Below the pieces are notes generated by a model. It did no database searches. It saw nothing but the letters and a program-made list of their open reading frames with translations, and was not told the origin of the DNA. The position numbers and the translations under genes were made by a program. DNA of 64,000 nt, from NCBI GenBank assembly GCA_963693285.1, contig OY848926.1, positions 5,502,501 to 5,566,500 on the forward strand, in the 5' to 3' direction. Positions within the stretch are counted from its first letter, which is position 1. Each line of letters starts with the position of its first letter. Origin of the DNA: Xestospongia muta (lineage: Eukaryota; Porifera; Demospongiae; Haplosclerida; Petrosiidae). Shown piece after piece: positions 34,801 through 45,600 of the stretch.

Positions 34801-37800
34801 TAATTACATGCTTACATCATCAACTGTAAGCTGTGAATTTTGCTTATGATCAAATGCTAGTCTTGCTACTCCATAATAAGGAGGAATAACTTCAAATAAG
34901 GACTCATACTCTCCTACTGGACATGTATGTAGCAAGTTTGGTAATAGCAATGGATCAAGAAGAAAGACTGGTTTCATTTCCAAGTAAACAGTTTTGATGG
35001 TCCTATAATTTAAAGATTACATGCTATATATCTATGTAAGACATACCATACCCTGGTTTTGCTTTCTGAGCAGTAGATTGAAGCTGAGCCAAAGGGAAAT
35101 CAGTTGATCCAAACCATTTTATTGATTGTGGGTCTCTTTCTGGCTTCCCAAATGGTTCACAATCATTTTTAATTAAATGATGAACTGCCAGCAAATTAAA
35201 TAAAGTAGATAGGTAATTGTGGCCAATTGATGTTCTCATAAGATGTTCAGAATATTCCACAAAACCTTTCAATAGCAGTTGCCTATAATAGTATGTCATG
35301 TCAAGTGCATAAAATTGAGTGTGGACTTAATATATACCTCATTTTTTCATTTTTTGATAAAAAGTCTTTGAGAACATTTAATTCAGGACACAATTTTCTA
35401 TCAATATCTGGCTGAAGAGTGAACAAATGAAAAAGACTAACGGCAGCTTCTTTTGAAATATCTAATTTGATATACTGTAGACAACAAACTATCATAGAGG
35501 CAGCTATCATTCTTGTATCAGAGCAATTTGTTCCTTCAATCTTTTTGACTACTGAGAGCAATAACTTCTTTAAATCCTATAAAAAATACTGTTATTGATG
35601 ACTGAGCAGAATTTCAATAAACTGAGGTTTTATAAGTTATATAACACATGACATACATTTCTGAGATTGTAAAACTTCCATTCTCTTGTACGGTGATAAG
35701 ATTTGTTACCTCCGTCATGAATAATTGGTGAATACAAACAAGCATGAATATGTGCTATATCCTCAATTAACTCAATTGGATTTTTGTCAATGATACCAGT
35801 TTCCAAAAAAGGAACATAATCTTCAAAGTAAACCTCAAGACATTTTCTCCGTGTTTCTTCCATTGTTGGCATTTGAACAATTTTTGGATGGGTGTCAACA
35901 TTTCTTCCTCCAGATCCAGATGATACTCCAAAAAAACCTTTAAAAAAAGTTTTTGCTCTTTCAAAATAGCTTTCCTCCTGAGCTACAGCAACTTGTGCTG
36001 GGTAAATCATAGTGTCAAACTGATGGTAGTCCCCTAAAAATAAAGTAATAAAATCTGCCAACTAAATATTATTTACTTAGAGGTAATTGTCGATATTCAA
36101 GTGGAACTTTGAGGACACGATTAGCAAAATCAGCAGGAATATCCCCATAAGTACTGTATATGTACTCATATATAGCATGTTGGTATCCTGCATTGATAGT
36201 CTTGGGTGTATAAACACAGTATTTGTAAGGGATTTCACCAGAAATTTGCAAACGGTTGACTTTCAAAACATAAGTCATCTTAAACAATCCAGCTGTTTTG
36301 TCTCTAAAAACAAGATGGCAATAAAAACATTAAAAAAATTCATAATCAACTAACCTGATTGCATCCATAGGTCCAAAATCACAATTCCAGTTTCCTAATT
36401 TATCACTTCCAAATCGGATGAATACCTGTGATTCCTCATCATACTCCCACAATGTAGAGGGCAAAAGAGCATGAAAAACAACATTCATCATATCTTTTGG
36501 ATTACCTTTCAAACCACTAGGTGGGTCAGACCACTGACATGGCCTATATAACTACTGATTTAGATAATTAATGAAACAAGCACTACCTGTTAATAATGGA
36601 TGATTTTTTCCCATCTCCAATCCTTTTAGATGACCTTTTTTCACGTTCCTCCTCATTTTTATCTTTTAAAGCAAAGACTTTATCGTTGCTTTTCCCAGAA
36701 TCTGAAGAAACATCAGGTTCTATTCCATATGATTGATTCTCATGCGAAACAAGATTCTATATGGAATGATAAAAAGATCAAAGATTGTAAAAATATTCAT
36801 ACCTGGCTAGCATCTGACTGTCTTTCTTGTGCTCCATTTGTCTTATTAATTATTTTATCATGTGGACTAGGAGAAGATATGGAATGATCTGAATCTGATT
36901 CCGCTCCAATATAAGGAGGGTCAAGTGAAGTAGATTCTAAGGGAAGTTTTTGTGCTTCAGGAACAGATGATGGAGGAGTGCAAAAGTTATCATTATCCGG
37001 GGCAGGCATTTCAGAAATATTGACACTATCATTACTTCCTTGATTTTCTTTCTCTGATGCTTTGGTTTTCTCTGTTACATGGGAGCTAGAATGTTTAACA
37101 AGAGGAGTGGTAGAGAACAGATGAGTATCAACATTTGTAGAAGTTCCATCACTGGCATTACTGTCTCTCTTTTTGGACATGGGTGGCTGAGATTCATCTT
37201 GAGCTGTTTCTGAATCCGTTTTTTTTCTTTTTCTTTCTTGATTTTGTTTGCTTATGTCAGTGATACCTTCATTTAATTCTTCTTTTGGACATGTATCTTC
37301 TTTGTTTAATTCTGAATGAATCATAGGCCTTAGTGACTCCGCTTTGGTCTTATTGAGATCGTTTTCAACTTTGTCAGGATTGGGTGGACATCCAGACTGG
37401 GATGTTACCTCGTTATCTGGAACTTGAGGAAATTGCAGACTGGTTGGTGGTTGAGGTGACACAGAAAATGCTTGATCACTACTAGCTGAACCAAATACCA
37501 TTTGGTTATTTGGAATTAACTTAACCTTAGTTGTGACAGCAGAAGAATTAGAAGGAGATAGGAAACTTGATTGATTACATTCTATTTCATATGATGGGTC
37601 ACTAGTAGGCTTACTATTTCCTGAAGGAACCACCTTTTTTTGTTGTACAGCACCTTCCTTTTCAGTAGAATATGAAGTAGCACTAGAACTATCACTTGAT
37701 TCCATAACTTCTGCTTTGCTTTTTTTTTCTGGAATGTCAATAGTTTTTCCATCTGCTGATGACTGACGTTTCCCATTATTCAAATGGCTAGAAGGAGGAG

Positions 37801-38731
37801 GTAGCTGTGGTGGGATCAGAGGAGGAGATGAAGAGGCAGGTAAAGGAGAAGGGAGAAGGTTTATAGTTGAATCAACAAATGGCAGTGTAGGAAGGTCACT
37901 AGGTGGAATATGTGTTTCAATAACACCAACATTATGATCAACATCCATTGCAATGTGATCAATAGGTTGATCGTCTTTTGTATGAGACGTCTCCATGGAT
38001 CCTTCTGAGGTTTGTTTGGAAATAACATGCTGAGGTGGAGTACTACTACCTGATGAATGAGTAACTATAGGTGCCTGTTCTGATGAGACATAGGAGTGTG
38101 AAGTGGGTGGTAATACCTCTATATTTTTATTATGCTGATGAGGAAGCAATACCATAGGTGATGGTGTAGAATCTGGAATGTAATTAGTTCCTTGAAGGTG
38201 AGAATAATGTGAAGCAGCATGCAGTGAACCAACAAGAGGATTGGGATAGCTAATGGATACTTCTGGTGGTTGATTATCCCATCCTTGAACAGGTTGTTGT
38301 GGTATAGTACTGTTACTACTTTGAAGTTGGTTTGGTTGATATTCTTGATGTTGGTATGTTTGCTGTTCTTGTTCATGATGGTATTGTTGTTGTTGATTTT
38401 GTTCTTGTGCTTGTAACCATTTACAATTGTAACACACCGACAAAATTGCAACAAGTCGAGCACCACACTGAGGATTAGTACATTGTTTAAAAGGTGTCAG
38501 ACTTAGCAATTGGGAATCTTGCGGTGCAGCACAGAACATACAATATTGAGCATTAGGAAGTAATAATGCAGAACACAATAAACATTGCTTTTTCTGAATC
38601 TCTTGTTGTGATGCTCCACAGCGAGAACAAAATTGTGCATCTGGAGAACTAAGTGGTTGTTGGCACTCTTTGCAATAACAATTTTGTTCCGGAGGAACAG
38701 GATTAGGAAATCCTCCAGAATTTTCAGACAT
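17250..38731 (-). CDS. RNF213: RNF213-like gene B (B-type, complete)
   Basis: Complete gene of the same family, from ATG 38729-38731 (MSENSGG) to the TAA at 17250-17252 after HEHDIKD. An in-frame ATG at 38770 is not preferred: a good acceptor (CTCTTATTTTAG) lies just upstream of MSENSGG, and that start matches the MSETSGG of genes A and C. Its N-terminal third differs strongly from A and C: three zinc ribbons instead of four, a glutamine-rich stretch, and a different CBM-like, arm and UBA sequence. From about 30392 downward it is nearly identical to A and C, introns included. All three P-loops, both Walker B motifs and the RZ finger are intact, and the RING is absent. It has its own acidic linker and lacks a short intron that A and C carry. 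I estimate roughly 5,000 residues, close to the vertebrate protein. Its exon 1 is about 21.3 kb upstream of its stop. Confidence 0.94.
19882..20063 (-). other. Gene B RZ finger (two exons, one a 35-base micro-exon)
   Basis: The RZ-type zinc finger shared by RNF213 and ZNFX1. The micro-exon 20029-20063 encodes CPRGHPYFVSE; exon 19882-19979 continues CGRPTQRYNCPQCGSPIGG and NHQL. Zinc ligands CxxxH and CxxC and the ECG cysteine, reported as essential for the vertebrate ligase activity, are all present. The HPC cysteine of the human protein is Tyr here. The splice joint preserves SE/CG exactly. Confidence 0.92.
20150..23400 (-). other. Gene B E3 shell without a RING
   Basis: Helical exons matching the RNF213 E3 shell: LERRLDEVIVPIFAAIL (near 23230), LYLHDFLRSVH (near 22690), VRAIQLFIERIAIKCS (near 22050), SFFMEVVSSLCFGQPNPPEP (near 21690), VPVIRSFLLQLLLEHK (near 21550), DDRSLCLLCIQCFEDAL (near 21380) and QARQYGVSFL-like helices near 20980. 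In vertebrates a C3HC4-type RING sits directly before the SFFxEVVSxxCF helix. Here that position holds a short helical linker (RSLDRDAGKKLRYASNMQKK) and the intron between (about 21765-21828) is too short to hide one. Confidence 0.82.
23671..24030 (-). other. Gene B acidic linker (B-specific)
   Basis: About 120 residues of Glu/Asp-rich low complexity (EIEDKEPVKVGK, DADMEIENLESL, DQDMETINEND). It fills the same slot as the METE linker of A and C but its sequence is largely different and it is longer, although both flanks are near-identical to A and C. It ends AQENEVP before the acceptor-side exon. Confidence 0.75.
25190..30380 (-). other. Gene B AAA+ core
   Basis: P-loops SERAGMGKS (29716-29742), GETGCGKT (28121-28144) and GKPGSSKS (26751-26774); Walker B LFFDEAN near 27880 and VVVLDEVG (26494-26517); KICMETGRTVILLNLENLYE near 25350. 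Exons and introns are nearly the same as in A (1-7489) and C, down to intron tails such as GCAATAATAA. Small B-specific patches remain, for example near 27120-27230 and 26100-26160. Confidence 0.9.
30627..31784 (-). other. Gene B UBA-domain exon
   Basis: Counterpart of the gene A UBA exon. It opens with the arm motif YYPLNYYTTQQLLQLRNELG. Two UBA/CUE-like domains follow: 31122-31259 (LTDKQ...GFSSNLILVAFERC) and 30774-30899 (HPIVKELLRAGFPLEQCKDA...NNTRKAMDYL). The acidic linker (DESSDEDEYFLSDDIEEDAS) has no VVIIL-type SUMO-interaction motif. The UBA segments are clearly better conserved with A and C than the linkers are, suggesting they are under selection. Confidence 0.8.
31800..35560 (-). 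other. Gene B N-terminal helical arm
   Basis: Helical exons collinear with the arm of gene A but strongly diverged. Landmarks are FTLQPDIDRKLCPELNVLK (near 35400), WDALNHYPTLPEMF (near 32250), TAAGGEGDFTHDRLSKLRTV (near 32400), LDLKVTLDLNGDFDIVERLA (near 32750) and LNELRDLESKLVLITGSESE (near 31950). Intron positions are broadly shared with A, but intron sequences are not alignable, unlike in the AAA core. Confidence 0.75.
35656..36545 (-). other. Gene B CBM20-like region
   Basis: Exons with VFIRFGSDKLGNWNCDFGPM (36360-36540) and GEIPYKYCVYTPKTINAGYQ (36070-36300), then DYHQFDTMIYPAQ and a helical segment (35656-36037). The first two keep the VxxRFG / GNW / IPYKY layout of the RNF213 CBM20-like domain. 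Compared with A and C only the core motifs are conserved, roughly half the residues by eye. Confidence 0.7.
36590..36751 (-). other. Gene B small basic exon
   Basis: Exon of about 54 residues between the first exon and the CBM-like exons. It opens NLVSHENQSYGIEPDVSSDS and ends with a charged run (EEEREKRSSKRIGDGKK). The acceptor is ATATAG and the donor ACAG/GTAGTG. I see no counterpart exon in A or C, where exon 1 splices straight to the CBM-like exon. Confidence 0.65.
36803..38731 (-). other. Gene B exon 1: three zinc ribbons, Q-rich and disordered tail
   Basis: About 643 residues from MSENSGG. Three ribbons (38423-38674): C20/C23/C35/C38, C50/C53/C64/C67 and C84/C89/C100/C103. They align with ribbons one, three and four of A and C, so B lacks the second. 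A Gln/His-rich run follows (residues 108-135, 38327-38410), then a Ser/Pro-rich disordered tail. The bipartite basic clusters are kept (GKRQ...EKKSK; RKRKKTD...SKKR) although the surrounding sequence is unlike A. The donor is CCAG/GTATGAA near 36802. Confidence 0.87.
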
Positions 38732-38903
38732 TATGCTAAAATAAGAGAAACACAACAGACAAACTGTCAATCTACACAGATATCAATATATTTAACCATA
38801 TAGTGAGTAGGTTATGACTAATTAAACTTTGGGGTTGAGTTTAGTTATACACCACCCATCTAGAGTAACACTAATGCCGACTCTAGTCACACACATTTTG
38901 CAG

Positions 38904-38911
38904 TCACGTGA
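38904..38911. promoter_or_regulatory. E-box TCACGTGA upstream of gene B
   Basis: Same octamer, 173 bases upstream of the B start, in sequence otherwise unlike the A spacer. Written GTCACGTGAT it resembles the CLEAR/M-box sites bound by MiT-family factors. Confidence 0.45.
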
Positions 38912-39294
38912 TCTTTCAGTACAAGTATTACTTAGAAATGTTTGTCAAGGCTCAGAATTTTCATGATTAGTGCCAGCATCAAAATTTATCTAAATATTTA
39001 TTTCACACTGAACTACTTAAGGTCTAGACATTATTTCCTCTTGAGTAGACTATAGTATTCACAGTAGACACAGCTTATATCAAATATGTTTCGAGAGGAA
39101 AAGGTACTGGTATTCAAAAGAAAGTACTATTATTGTATCCACATTAAAAGAAGGGGAATGAAGAGAATAACATTTAAATACTCTTAATGAAAAATACCGA
39201 AGAGAAAGACTTACCTTTGCTCAGTCTCACAGTATTAATATCAATACAGCGTCCGATTGGCTGAAGACAGAGAGAGTACAATAACAGACACAAG

Positions 39295-39524
39295 AGACTT
39301 CTTATGAAGTGTCTAAATAGGGATAGATTATCGAGAAATAACAGAAACGAAGAGATAAAGAAATCTGAAATTCACTGTCTACCAGTAAAATAAACGGAAC
39401 TTCTTGCTAAGCTGAAATGGGTGGACCTGAGTTATTAAGAATTAAACAGTGTGTTGATTTCTCTTGGTAAGTATGAATCTGTTTGTCAAAAGACAGTGCG
39501 CAAATTCTATGTAGCTTACCTGTG
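39295..39524. promoter_or_regulatory. Conserved upstream block, gene B
   Basis: Same ordered segments as upstream of A, with ACAGAAACGAAGA at 39341-39353 and AGCTGAAATGGGTGGA at 39410-39425, but about 150 bases shorter overall. Ends at the donor-like CAG/GTAAGCTAC. Confidence 0.5.
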
Positions 39525-40058
39525 TATGAAATAAATAGTGATGCTAAAATGACTAAAAATTAACAATAATTATTATTAATAGACGAGATAAAACCAAAGA
39601 GGCTTACTAGTGATTCATATTATAAGTGAAGGGGAAAATCAGAGATTTAAATAGGAAAACAAAATCAGATACCAAATTAGCAAGATAAGGTATCTTAGCA
39701 GACATACTATAGATAACTTGCTTGTCTGGTGCCCATGAAGGGAAGAATTAATGTCACTGATATGATCATTGTTGTTTTCTGCCTGGCACACTGTGTCCTA
39801 AGATTGTTTTTGGGCATGTGTTAGTACATGTAATACAATGGGCTTGAGTAAAATTGGTATAAATTACACAAGTGTTGTTTCTTAAACATCAAACACTCAA
39901 AATACAACTAAAATAGTATGTTATATGAACTGATCATACAACTCAAATTATAACTATACTGAAAAATTAATAACTGTACTATACAATTGTGATCACTTAA
40001 TAAGTATTATATAAATTGTCTATATATATGGAAGTTCAACAAAGTATCTGCACTTATA

Positions 40059-42680
40059 TTAATCTCTAATATCATGTTCATGTTGTTGTTGGTAGAATAC
40101 TATAGCTTTCCATGTAGCTACAGCTTGACCAACTGTAATAGTCTGTGGGAACTCTTCTTCAAATTGAAGAGGTAGTCCCTCTAATCCATAGTTATCCAAA
40201 TGAGCAACTAATGTATCAATAAGACTAAAAACAATATTATATAAAGATCTCTCATAGTTAGATAATACTTACGGCCAGTCTTTTTCATCAGGGTTTCTAT
40301 GACGGACATTGGTTTCAATAAACTCATAAAGAAGATTAAGTAGAGGAGTAATATCAAATTGTCGTAACAACTTTCCAAGTTCCTTCTCTACATCTTTATC
40401 TAATCCTTGTAGAAAGTCTTGACCCAATGAATCAAAAGGCTCCTAGTTAATATAAACACGTAATACATTATGTCAGTGTGTAGGTGATCTCTTTACTTGA
40501 TTAGATAGAGTGAGTCTCTTAGCCATTTGTACTGATACTGTCTCCCACAGTGATAAGATATGACCCAAACTACAATACTCCATAGCCTATAATAACTCAA
40601 TCACTGTTAATATTGGATATAGCTGATATACCTTCTTGCTAGTAAACCTTCTTTCCATTTTTAATACTTTCTTGACATATTTCTTTAGTTCTGTATTAGC
40701 ATCAGTTCTTCCAGAGGAGAGAAATCCAATTACTATCTCTACTACATCAAGACACTCTCTTAGACTTTGCATTGTACGTAGTTCAGTAACTATCTCTGCT
40801 TGTTGTCTAACACTGAGTTTGATCTAAAGAAGACACCAGAATATAACTGATGATTAGTGTCTATCTCTATTACCTGTGGTGATACATTCTTCCTAATGTT
40901 AGCAAATGTTTCAGCAGTGTACACATCTTTTCTGTATACAACTTGAGGGATTTCTAGTTGAATAAGAGGTTTGCCATGGATAAAACGGTCCACTACATGT
41001 TTCTCTAATGCAGGGAGATCATATGTGACATTTTGTCCTTTTCCATGTTCCAGAGAATAATGACAGTGAGAGAGAACAATGGAGAGAAGTTGATGTTCAT
41101 ACTCCAAGAGATGACAGTGTTGGATATGACTAACTGGTACCTTGTGTTCTCTCCACATAATACTAAACACAGTAGTATCATATTGATCAAATGATATATA
41201 AGACTAACTCTTTCTTTTGTTTCTTCTTTAACTGAGAGCGACACTTCTCTATAAAGTCATTGTGTACTCCAACTAGTAAATCAACTAGAGCAACTGTACA
41301 TACTCCTGGACCAGTCAAGGTAGGAATGAGATAAGAGAGAGGAAGAGATTCATCCCAAGTAACTCTTGTCAGATATTTAGAGTCAACAGGAACACGTGCT
41401 AATAGAAATACAACAGTAAACTGTGGTAATATATGGTTTATAATATTTACAATGTTCTTTGAGTTTGTCTTTTATTAAACTCCAAGCATTTTTAACACAG
41501 TCAAGTTTCTCACGGAACTGGTTCCTTTTCTGTTCAGTATGACTTCCTATAGTATATCAGTAATATACTAAGAAGGTAAGTGATTGCTATACCTTTCTCT
41601 AGTCCTCTAATAAACTGTCCTATAGTGTATTTAGCTACTTCAGTTTTGTCCAGTCTTCTGTGACTAACTTCATACATTTGTTGTTGTAGTTTTACAATAC
41701 CAGGTAGATACTGAGTAGCTCTTAAGAGAGGCTCCTAATAAATAAGATATTAATGAAGTAATCTTTATATAATACCTGTTTTATGAACTCATGTAGGATA
41801 GGACAAGTATCTTTATGGGTCTGTAGAGTTTGAAAAAGGTGTTCCAATGTGATCCGAGAACGATAGGTCCACAAATGAGGGAGGATGTCCTTTGAAGCTA
41901 CAGACATTCTTTCATGAATTACATAAAACAAACGATCTTGATCTGTAAAGAGAAGTTAGTATATTGATTTACTAGATAAATTGTTAACCTTCTCTCTTGT
42001 CATTTACAAGCAGAAGTGTTGCTTGCTGTAATGTCACCTCCAATTTCTAAATATTAAGTTGATATATTAAAAAATTCATTTTAGTAAAATACTTACATTT
42101 AATATAGGTTCAATGTAGACATTATTAAAACATCTCTCCCATTCTGTTCTAGCATTTCTAGCACCTAATGTTGCATATGTGGATACACCAGTAGCTAGAG
42201 AATAGAAAAATGAAATTATATTTTAAAGAACATATGGTCACTCACGAATGTTACGTTCCTCTGTGACAATATCTTTGAGTATCATATGTAAGATAAGACA
42301 AGACTCATCCTTACTCTTCCCTATAGCTCGACTCAAAATATCAATATCACACTGTAAATGTTGCCAGAAGAAGAGAGGTAAGTCTGCAGGTCTGACTTGA
42401 CTCTTGGTAAGATCTAGTAGACCTTCAATAGCATGCTAATATAAAGACATCATTATTAACTATACAATATTAATTATATACCTCATTGTTACACGATGCC
42501 CATAGTAATGATGTATGCACTAGAACTCTAACAATGGCACAGGCTGCTGGAGATAAAGTTCTTTCAGATGAAGGAACAGTTTCACGTTGATCAGGACGAC
42601 CAAGTGCATAGCCTGTTTCAGTAGTGTCAGTGCTGAAGGATTGAATTTTGAATGAACAGAAAATAGAAAAAACATCTACT
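40059..42680 (-). other. Gene C C-terminal domain
   Basis: Matches the gene B C-terminal domain exon by exon: GYALGRPDQRETVPSSERT near 42600, HLWTYRSRITLEHLFQTL near 41850, HGKPLIQLEIPQVVYRKD near 40950 and LDVVEIVIGFLSSGRTDAN near 40710. The final exon ends HEHDIRD. Confidence 0.9.
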
Positions 42681-45600
42681 CACGTTCTAGCTGTTGTATT
42701 GCCAGATGTAAGTTGATGGTTTTGACCTCCAATTGCACATTTACATTGTGGACATGTGTATTGTTGCATTGGTTGTCCACACTGAATGTAACAAATCAAA
42801 AAACTGCTACAAAAAAATCATAACATACCTCAGATACAAAGTAAGGATGACCATTAGGACATTCTACATAACAATAAAATATATCGATATACAGACATTA
42901 TGTTTTCAACTTACGATAAAAAGCCCCTCCTAAAGCACTTCTTACGATTGGTAGACTATCTTCTGGCATAGTAGGTAGAAATGCTCTCTACAATAACATA
43001 TTATACTGTAGAGGTGTTGTTATGAATATCAAATACCTTTAATTCTCCTGGACTGTTTATCATCTTAATAAAAGGTTGTAATATAACCAACTTCTCTTTA
43101 CTCTGTAGTGCAGTAACTACATGTATAATTAAGTCAGTTAAGAGCCTATTCTGTGGACTCATTCCTTGTCTCAATAACATAGGTTCTAGTCTACCACAAT
43201 AAGTATTGTCAATAAGAGCCTGAGCTGTCCACATTAACTATAAAATAGAAATACTCAGTGACTGGTACTTCAATGGTATAAACATACCGATCTGTTTAAT
43301 ATTTTACACTTCTTTGTTAAGCTGGATATTTCTGTCCTCATTTCATCCTTATTACGAAGTAAATACAGTTCTCATAACATATAACTTACTGTCACTTTCT
43401 TAGATTCATCAGTGAAAACACAACTACCAGTGATTACCTGATAGATCCCTAACAACAGAGCAGGAGCATCTTTAAGACTAAGTCCCTGAACAGTAAGTTG
43501 AAAAGAGATAATTAAACATCAACAGGATTGTAACTATAAAAATACCTCTGTAGTTTTTTGCAGTTCATCTAATTTTTCACTATATACTGCATCAGTAAGA
43601 GTAGTTCTTAAATTTCCATAACCTTGATAGATGACAAATGGATCGCTAGTTTGTTGTTCCTAGTTATAATATAATGACCACTATATTTAAAATATATTAT
43701 ATCTACCTCATTAGATCTTTGTAGATGATGAGGTACTATCCATTGCATAGTTTCATCTGAAGTCAGGTTAGTTAAGAAGGAGACACCATATTGTTTAGCT
43801 AGTTGTTTTACTAAGAACACACCAGGACCAGAATTATCAGTGTTAACAATATCATTAATACAACATCTTTTAGCAATATCTAATAGAAGCTGTGTTTCAT
43901 GTGTATAATAACCCTGATGTCTACTACTAGCTCCATGTTGACAGTGAAGGAGTTCAACCACTACTACAATAGCATATCGTAATTTGGCAATCCCTTCCAA
44001 ATATTGCAGATGAATACCTCCCTCAACAAAGGGAGCAGGACTGTTCGTGATAAGTTCTATACCCTCATTCATAACTTGGTAAGCATGTTTGACTTTATCA
44101 TGTATATAACTGTATTGTTTATGGAGAGCATCCTATAGAAAGAAATATAATACTGTATGTGTTATTGACTATCTCTTAGCAGTATACCTCAAAACATTGT
44201 ATACATAATAAACACAGACTACGATCATCTTTAATGATTTGTTGTGATCGTGTAAAATAGTCTTCTAAATGTTCTCTGACTACCTCAGTACTGAAAAGAA
44301 AGATATGACCAGCTATCAGTATATATATATATGACTTACTTATGTTCTAGTAGTAGTTGTAATAAGAAGGAACGTATCACTGGTACTTTGTCTGCTTTCT
44401 CTTTATCTGAATAACTGAAATCTTTGGTCTTGTCTTGTTCAGTGAACACAACAGTTAATAGTTCTTTAATGAGAGCTGGTTCAGGTGGATTAGGTTGACC
44501 AAAACAGAGAGAAGACACTACTTCCATAAAGAAAGATTTGCAATATTCACGAATTGTTTTCTGCATATCAGATCTTTACAAAAGAAGATATCAAACTTAT
44601 TTTGGCAGGTACTGACTTACGAGTATTTTAATTTATTTCCTGTATCTCCATCCAAAGCTCGAAGAACTTTCTGTATATTTTGAACAGTTTTGGCTTTTGT
44701 AAAATCTGGTTGTGATTTTAGGAACTAAATTAAAGTAATTAACATTAGGAGAGATTTCATTATGACTTCTCTTACTAGTGCAATTCTTTTTGCATAACGA
44801 ACAAGCTCAACAAATTTCTTGTCAACAATTGAAAATTTTGTCACAATATGTTCAATAAAGAGTTGAACTGTTCTCACACTTTGCCAAGAATGTCTACAGT
44901 TAAATAATCACAACTGATTTCATAATGATACTGGTGTGTCTGTACCTGATCTTTCTAGTGAGCTCAGCTGTTGGTTCTGCTAGAGTTAATATAGAATCAA
45001 TTGCATTTTGGCATAACTGTAGTTTGACAAGTCTATGAGGAACATATGCTCTATCATCAGGATCCAATGGTAGTGCTAAATTATTCTCATTGATGGCAAC
45101 TTTAACAGCATACAGTGGTAACTCCATATACTGTGAACTATATTCTTCTATAAACACAGAAATATCAAATAAGATTATTATGATTATAATAACCTATTGC
45201 TTTATCCAGTTGTATTAAGATACCAGGTATATGAGTAGTTAGTTGACCAAACCACATAATCTCTTGTTGATATTGATGATATACTACATGAACTGCAGCC
45301 AGTTGAGAGAGAAGAGAAGATGAACCATCAATGAAGTCTGGTCCTGTAATAATAGCATGAAGTGCCTTCCCAATGATCTAAAATAGTTGTAAAACATAAA
45401 AATCAATTACATAGCCTGTCAGTCACTAACTTTATATTCCTCGTCAGATTTATGATGAGTTATGAAATGAACGCTTCTCAAGTAATCATGAAGATAAAGT
45501 TGATAAAATTCTATCCAGTGTTCTTCTGACACATCATTCAAGATACATGCTACAGGAGTATCTGTCAAGATCTCACAGAGTTGAATGTGGACTCCTTGTC

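Larger units (their letters stand above)
38732..40058. promoter_or_regulatory. Spacer between gene C 3' end and gene B start
   Basis: Promoter/5'-UTR region of B and 3' flank of C. A strong acceptor (TTTCTCTTATTTTAG) ends two to six bases upstream of the B start, and a donor AAAG/GTAAGTC lies at 39214, so a 5'-UTR intron of about 480 bases is likely. Mostly unlike the A/C spacer except for the conserved blocks listed separately. The stretch 39540-39900 shows nothing I can name. Confidence 0.6.

Noticed and set aside
38732..38770. Upstream in-frame ATG for gene B (13 extra residues)
   Set aside because: The extra codons overlap a strong polypyrimidine tract and acceptor, and the MSENSGG start matches genes A and C.
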